Positions 54,717 to 56,989 of a stretch of DNA of 56,989 bases are shown here, piece by piece. The notes under the pieces are model-generated. The model was not told where the DNA came from, made no database searches, and worked only from the letters and a program-made list of their open reading frames with translations. The stretch is from a bacterium (lineage in GTDB: Bacteria; Bacillota; Clostridia; Lachnospirales; Lachnospiraceae), in the NCBI GenBank assembly GCA_029012425.1, contig JAQXMB010000139.1, positions 1 to 56,989 of the forward strand, written 5' to 3'. The translations under genes and the position numbers were made by a program. How positions within the stretch are numbered: the stretch's first letter is position 1; the number at the start of each line of letters is the position of its first letter.

Positions 54717-56225
54717 ATGGATAGTGATATGAACCTTGAGATAAATAAACAGCGACAGCAGAAGATTAAGACTCCGCAACAACTGATGCGGGAGCATCTT
54801 ACAACCTTGCAAAGCTGGGATCTGGCAGAAAATCAGACGGTTGAGCAGCGCCGTGCGGATCATATGAATCGCTTACTAATACAACAAAAAGAGATCAACG
54901 AGCTCATAAAGGATAAAGCAAATGTGCGCCTCGGAGCTGTTCAGGCGAAGCAGGCAGCCGAGGGAACCCCGCTGCAGAGGCAAAAGCCTGCGAAGAAAAC
55001 ATTTATGCAAAAGGCGGAAGAGAAGCGTCTGGATTGGAAGGCGAAACAGAAGACTTCGGTTGCAGACCATGTCAGTGTTCGGATGTACGAGTCAATGATG
55101 GACAATCAGACGATGTTGGATAACGCCCTGAAACTGATACCAAATGAACTTGCTGAGCGAAACACAATTGATTACCGCGTGCTTGGTATTTATGTACATG
55201 GCTTCCGAACAGACAAAAACGGTGATCCGATAAGTGAGCAGGATTCCAAAAACAAACAATCTGATGAGCAGTTTTTAAACGATTACTGCACTGCGAATCT
55301 GGAGGACAGACGCCCGCATCTGAATCGGATTGTGGAACAGCTGCTGACCATGAACCTCACAGAGAACATGCTCACTGAGACATATTTATGCGATCATCTG
55401 GCTGAGGTAAAAAACAAAGTAAACCAGCTGACTTTTTTTCAGAATGTATATAATGATCCGGTGAACCGGCCTTATTTCGAGGCATTAGACCCACTGACCA
55501 GGGATCTGATTGAACATCGCGTACTGTCTCGTTATGAACTGTTTGGCAGTGTCCTTGGTTCTGCATGCGCCATGAAGGGAATTGATTCGGAGCATTTGGT
55601 ATATATGACCAATATTAGAAGTAAATCGGATTTGAATGTTTATTCTAAGATGCTGACAAACGGGCGCATGATGCTTCATGAGGAGCTTGCTCGCTCTGAA
55701 GCGGAAGAGAAGGTTTCCGTAGAGCGCGAGGTAAAGCGTCAGAAGGAGCTTGCGAAGGAAAAGCTCATGGAAGGAGCCAGAACGATGAAGGAACAGGCTG
55801 AGACGATGGGAGATATCTCAGGACTTGGCTTTACCGGCTATGTGACCGAGGACTCTTTTGATGAGCTGTCAAAGTATCGGGCAATGATTGAAGCGCATCC
55901 TTCGGAATATGCGCAGAATTCGAGGATGATAGATACACTGTATCAGAGCCTGTATCGTGTGATTGACGCACTTGGCGATGTGACACTTGAGTCAATGGCA
56001 GCGCAGAGTGTGCGCGATATCGCGGTTTCAAAACCTGAACGCATGACAGTGGCAGAGCGTCTGCTTGAGCAGGCTTTTGCCGATGAGGTGGAGTCGCTTG
56101 GCAGGGATACAGAACTGATCCGTGAACAGCTGAATGCGTATGCAGATGCTTTTCAGTCGTTGCTGCTTGGTACGAAGCTCTCTGCCGGTGCCAGGGAACT
56201 GCTTCATCGCATGGGACACATATAA
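54717..56225 (+). CDS. 502-residue helical protein, unknown function
   Basis: I do not recognise this protein. It is almost wholly helical, with no signal peptide or transmembrane helix. A Gln/Lys-rich N-terminus (about 1-110, coiled-coil-like) is followed by a globular helical part (about 115-310; VLGIYVHGFRTDKNGDPI, DYCTANLEDRRPHLNRIVEQ, LDPLTRDLIEHRVLSRYELF), then a long charged coiled coil (about 325-365, Glu/Lys-rich) and a C-terminal helical domain. Style and location suggest it belongs with the 544- and 888-residue proteins. GGGGAGG precedes the ATG. A perfect inverted repeat terminates transcription after it. Confidence 0.78.
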   Translation: MDSDMNLEINKQRQQKIKTPQQLMREHLTTLQSWDLAENQTVEQRRADHMNRLLIQQKEINELIKDKANVRLGAVQAKQAAEGTPLQRQKPAKKTFMQKAEEKRLDWKAKQKTSVADHVSVRMYESMMDNQTMLDNALKLIPNELAERNTIDYRVLGIYVHGFRTDKNGDPISEQDSKNKQSDEQFLNDYCTANLEDRRPHLNRIVEQLLTMNLTENMLTETYLCDHLAEVKNKVNQLTFFQNVYNDPVNRPYFEALDPLTRDLIEHRVLSRYELFGSVLGSACAMKGIDSEHLVYMTNIRSKSDLNVYSKMLTNGRMMLHEELARSEAEEKVSVEREVKRQKELAKEKLMEGARTMKEQAETMGDISGLGFTGYVTEDSFDELSKYRAMIEAHPSEYAQNSRMIDTLYQSLYRVIDALGDVTLESMAAQSVRDIAVSKPERMTVAERLLEQAFADEVESLGRDTELIREQLNAYADAFQSLLLGTKLSAGARELLHRMGHI

Positions 56226-56232
56226 TTCTTAC

Positions 56233-56306
56233 ATGTAACTATTCAGCCATCATCATGGTGATGCGAACGATTCATCAAGACGGGGACTGAATAGTTACAT
56301 TTTTTA
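56233..56306 (+). terminator. perfect 14-bp inverted repeat with long loop and T-tail
   Basis: ATGTAACTATTCAG (56233-56246) and CTGAATAGTTACAT (56287-56300), no mismatch, enclosing 40 bases with a small internal CATCA/TGATG pairing, and followed by six T's. It acts as a terminator at least; the long loop is unusual. The remaining 138 bases to the next gene contain TTGACA at 56377-56382 without a convincing -10, and otherwise nothing I can name. Confidence 0.75.
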
Positions 56307-56444
56307 TTCAAAATTTGAAAAATACTATGGACGATTTCGACAGAATATGAGAGAATACAAGCAGTATGTTCCGACTTTGACATTTTTTTCACACAAAGGA
56401 CGGAATGCATCTATTAAATACTAATTATTGAAAGGAGACTTACA

Positions 56445-56989
56445 ATGATTTACACAAAGGAAGTTGAAAACATGTGTCCCGTAGCAAAGGGCGCAAAGCA
56501 TGAGCCGGCTCCGATCCCTGAGGAGGGCCAGTGGGTACACTCTAAAAAGATCGAGGACATTTCCGGTTTCACACACGGTGTGGGCTGGTGTGCTCCCCAG
56601 CAGGGTGCCTGCAAGCTGTCTTTAAATGTAAAGAATGGTATCATCGAGGAGGCTCTTGTTGAGACCATCGGATGTTCCGGTATGACCCACTCTGCAGCTA
56701 TGGCAGCAGAGATCTTACAGGGCAAGACCATCTTAGAGGCATTAAATACAGACCTTGTATGTGACGCCATCAACACTGCTATGAGAGAGCTGTTCTTACA
56801 GATCGTTTACGGACGTACACAGAGTGCATTCTCTGATGACGGACTTGCGATCGGTGCAGGACTTGAGGACCTTGGAAAGGGACTTCGCTCACAGGTTGGT
56901 ACCATGTACGCTACCAAGGAGAAGGGTGTTCGTTACTTAGAGATGGCAGAGGGCTACGTTACCGGTATCGCATTAGATGCTGACAACGA
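56445..56989 (+). CDS. GGGtGRT protein (IscU-like N-terminal part), 3' partial
   Basis: Open frame that runs off the window end, 181 codons visible. It starts MIYTKEVENMCPVAKGAKHE and continues through GWCAPQQGACKLSLN, ETIGCSGMTHSAAMAAEIL, NTDLVCDAINTAMRELFLQ and GLEDLGKGLRSQVGTM, the pattern of the GGGtGRT protein family, whose N-terminal half resembles the iron-sulfur scaffold NifU/IscU. The name-giving C-terminal Gly-rich motif lies beyond the window. AAAGGAG lies directly upstream. Codon use is more biased than in neighbouring genes, suggesting strong expression. Function unproven. Confidence 0.9.
   Translation, partial: MIYTKEVENMCPVAKGAKHEPAPIPEEGQWVHSKKIEDISGFTHGVGWCAPQQGACKLSLNVKNGIIEEALVETIGCSGMTHSAAMAAEILQGKTILEALNTDLVCDAINTAMRELFLQIVYGRTQSAFSDDGLAIGAGLEDLGKGLRSQVGTMYATKEKGVRYLEMAEGYVTGIALDADN

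Overview
The window reads as a chromosomal segment of a spore-forming anaerobic Clostridium relative, most likely a member of the Lachnospiraceae. The evidence is the Spo0A and SpoIVB sporulation genes, the Firmicutes gene order nusB-xseA-xseB-ispA-dxs-tlyA-nadK-argR-recN-spoIVB-spo0A, a CIRCE-controlled groESL operon, Lachnospiraceae-type proteins (a DUF5688-like protein and a GGGtGRT protein), strong AGGAGG ribosome sites and an A+T-leaning base composition. No rRNA, integrase, transposase or CRISPR array was seen. One tRNA gene (Thr, CGT) lies near 36.0 kb.

Layout. 1-8.8 kb: a metallo-beta-lactamase fold protein cut by the window edge, aminopeptidase P, an RbsD/FucU mutarotase, a type IIA topoisomerase pair, a HAD phosphatase and a CPBP membrane protease. 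8.9-12.2 kb: an XpaC/TelA pair and a Cof-type HAD phosphatase. 12.4-14.5 kb: groES-groEL behind a CIRCE operator. 14.6-17.3 kb: a small unknown protein, a DegV-family protein and purA. 17.3-19.6 kb: a radical-SAM/HhH protein and its usual partner, behind a consensus promoter carrying two LexA-type (SOS) boxes. 19.6-20.3 kb: two small minus-strand genes. 20.4-32.7 kb: the large housekeeping cluster from Asp23/Gls24 and nusB to spo0A, in which xseA is interrupted by an in-frame TAA. 32.8-41.6 kb: glgA, two minus-strand unknowns, the tRNA, a small membrane protein, a two-gene ABC importer without a binding protein, queH, argH and asd.

41.6-56.3 kb is the unusual part. A tightly spaced plus-strand run encodes two paralogous large AAA+ ATPases. 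Their C-terminal ATPase domains look like those that accompany contractile injection systems (Afp15 type). Between the two ATPases lies a 544-residue protein with three exact 29-residue-period repeats. Next comes an 888-residue protein whose C-terminus carries the R / S-T-T / E-x-E signature of arginine-type ADP-ribosyltransferases. A DUF234-type ATPase with both active sites eroded, topoisomerase III, a left-handed beta-helix protein and a 502-residue helical unknown follow. No tail, sheath or baseplate gene is present. My working idea, which is inference, is an undescribed ATPase-plus-ADP-ribosyltransferase system. The window ends inside a GGGtGRT (IscU-like) gene whose start is at 56445.
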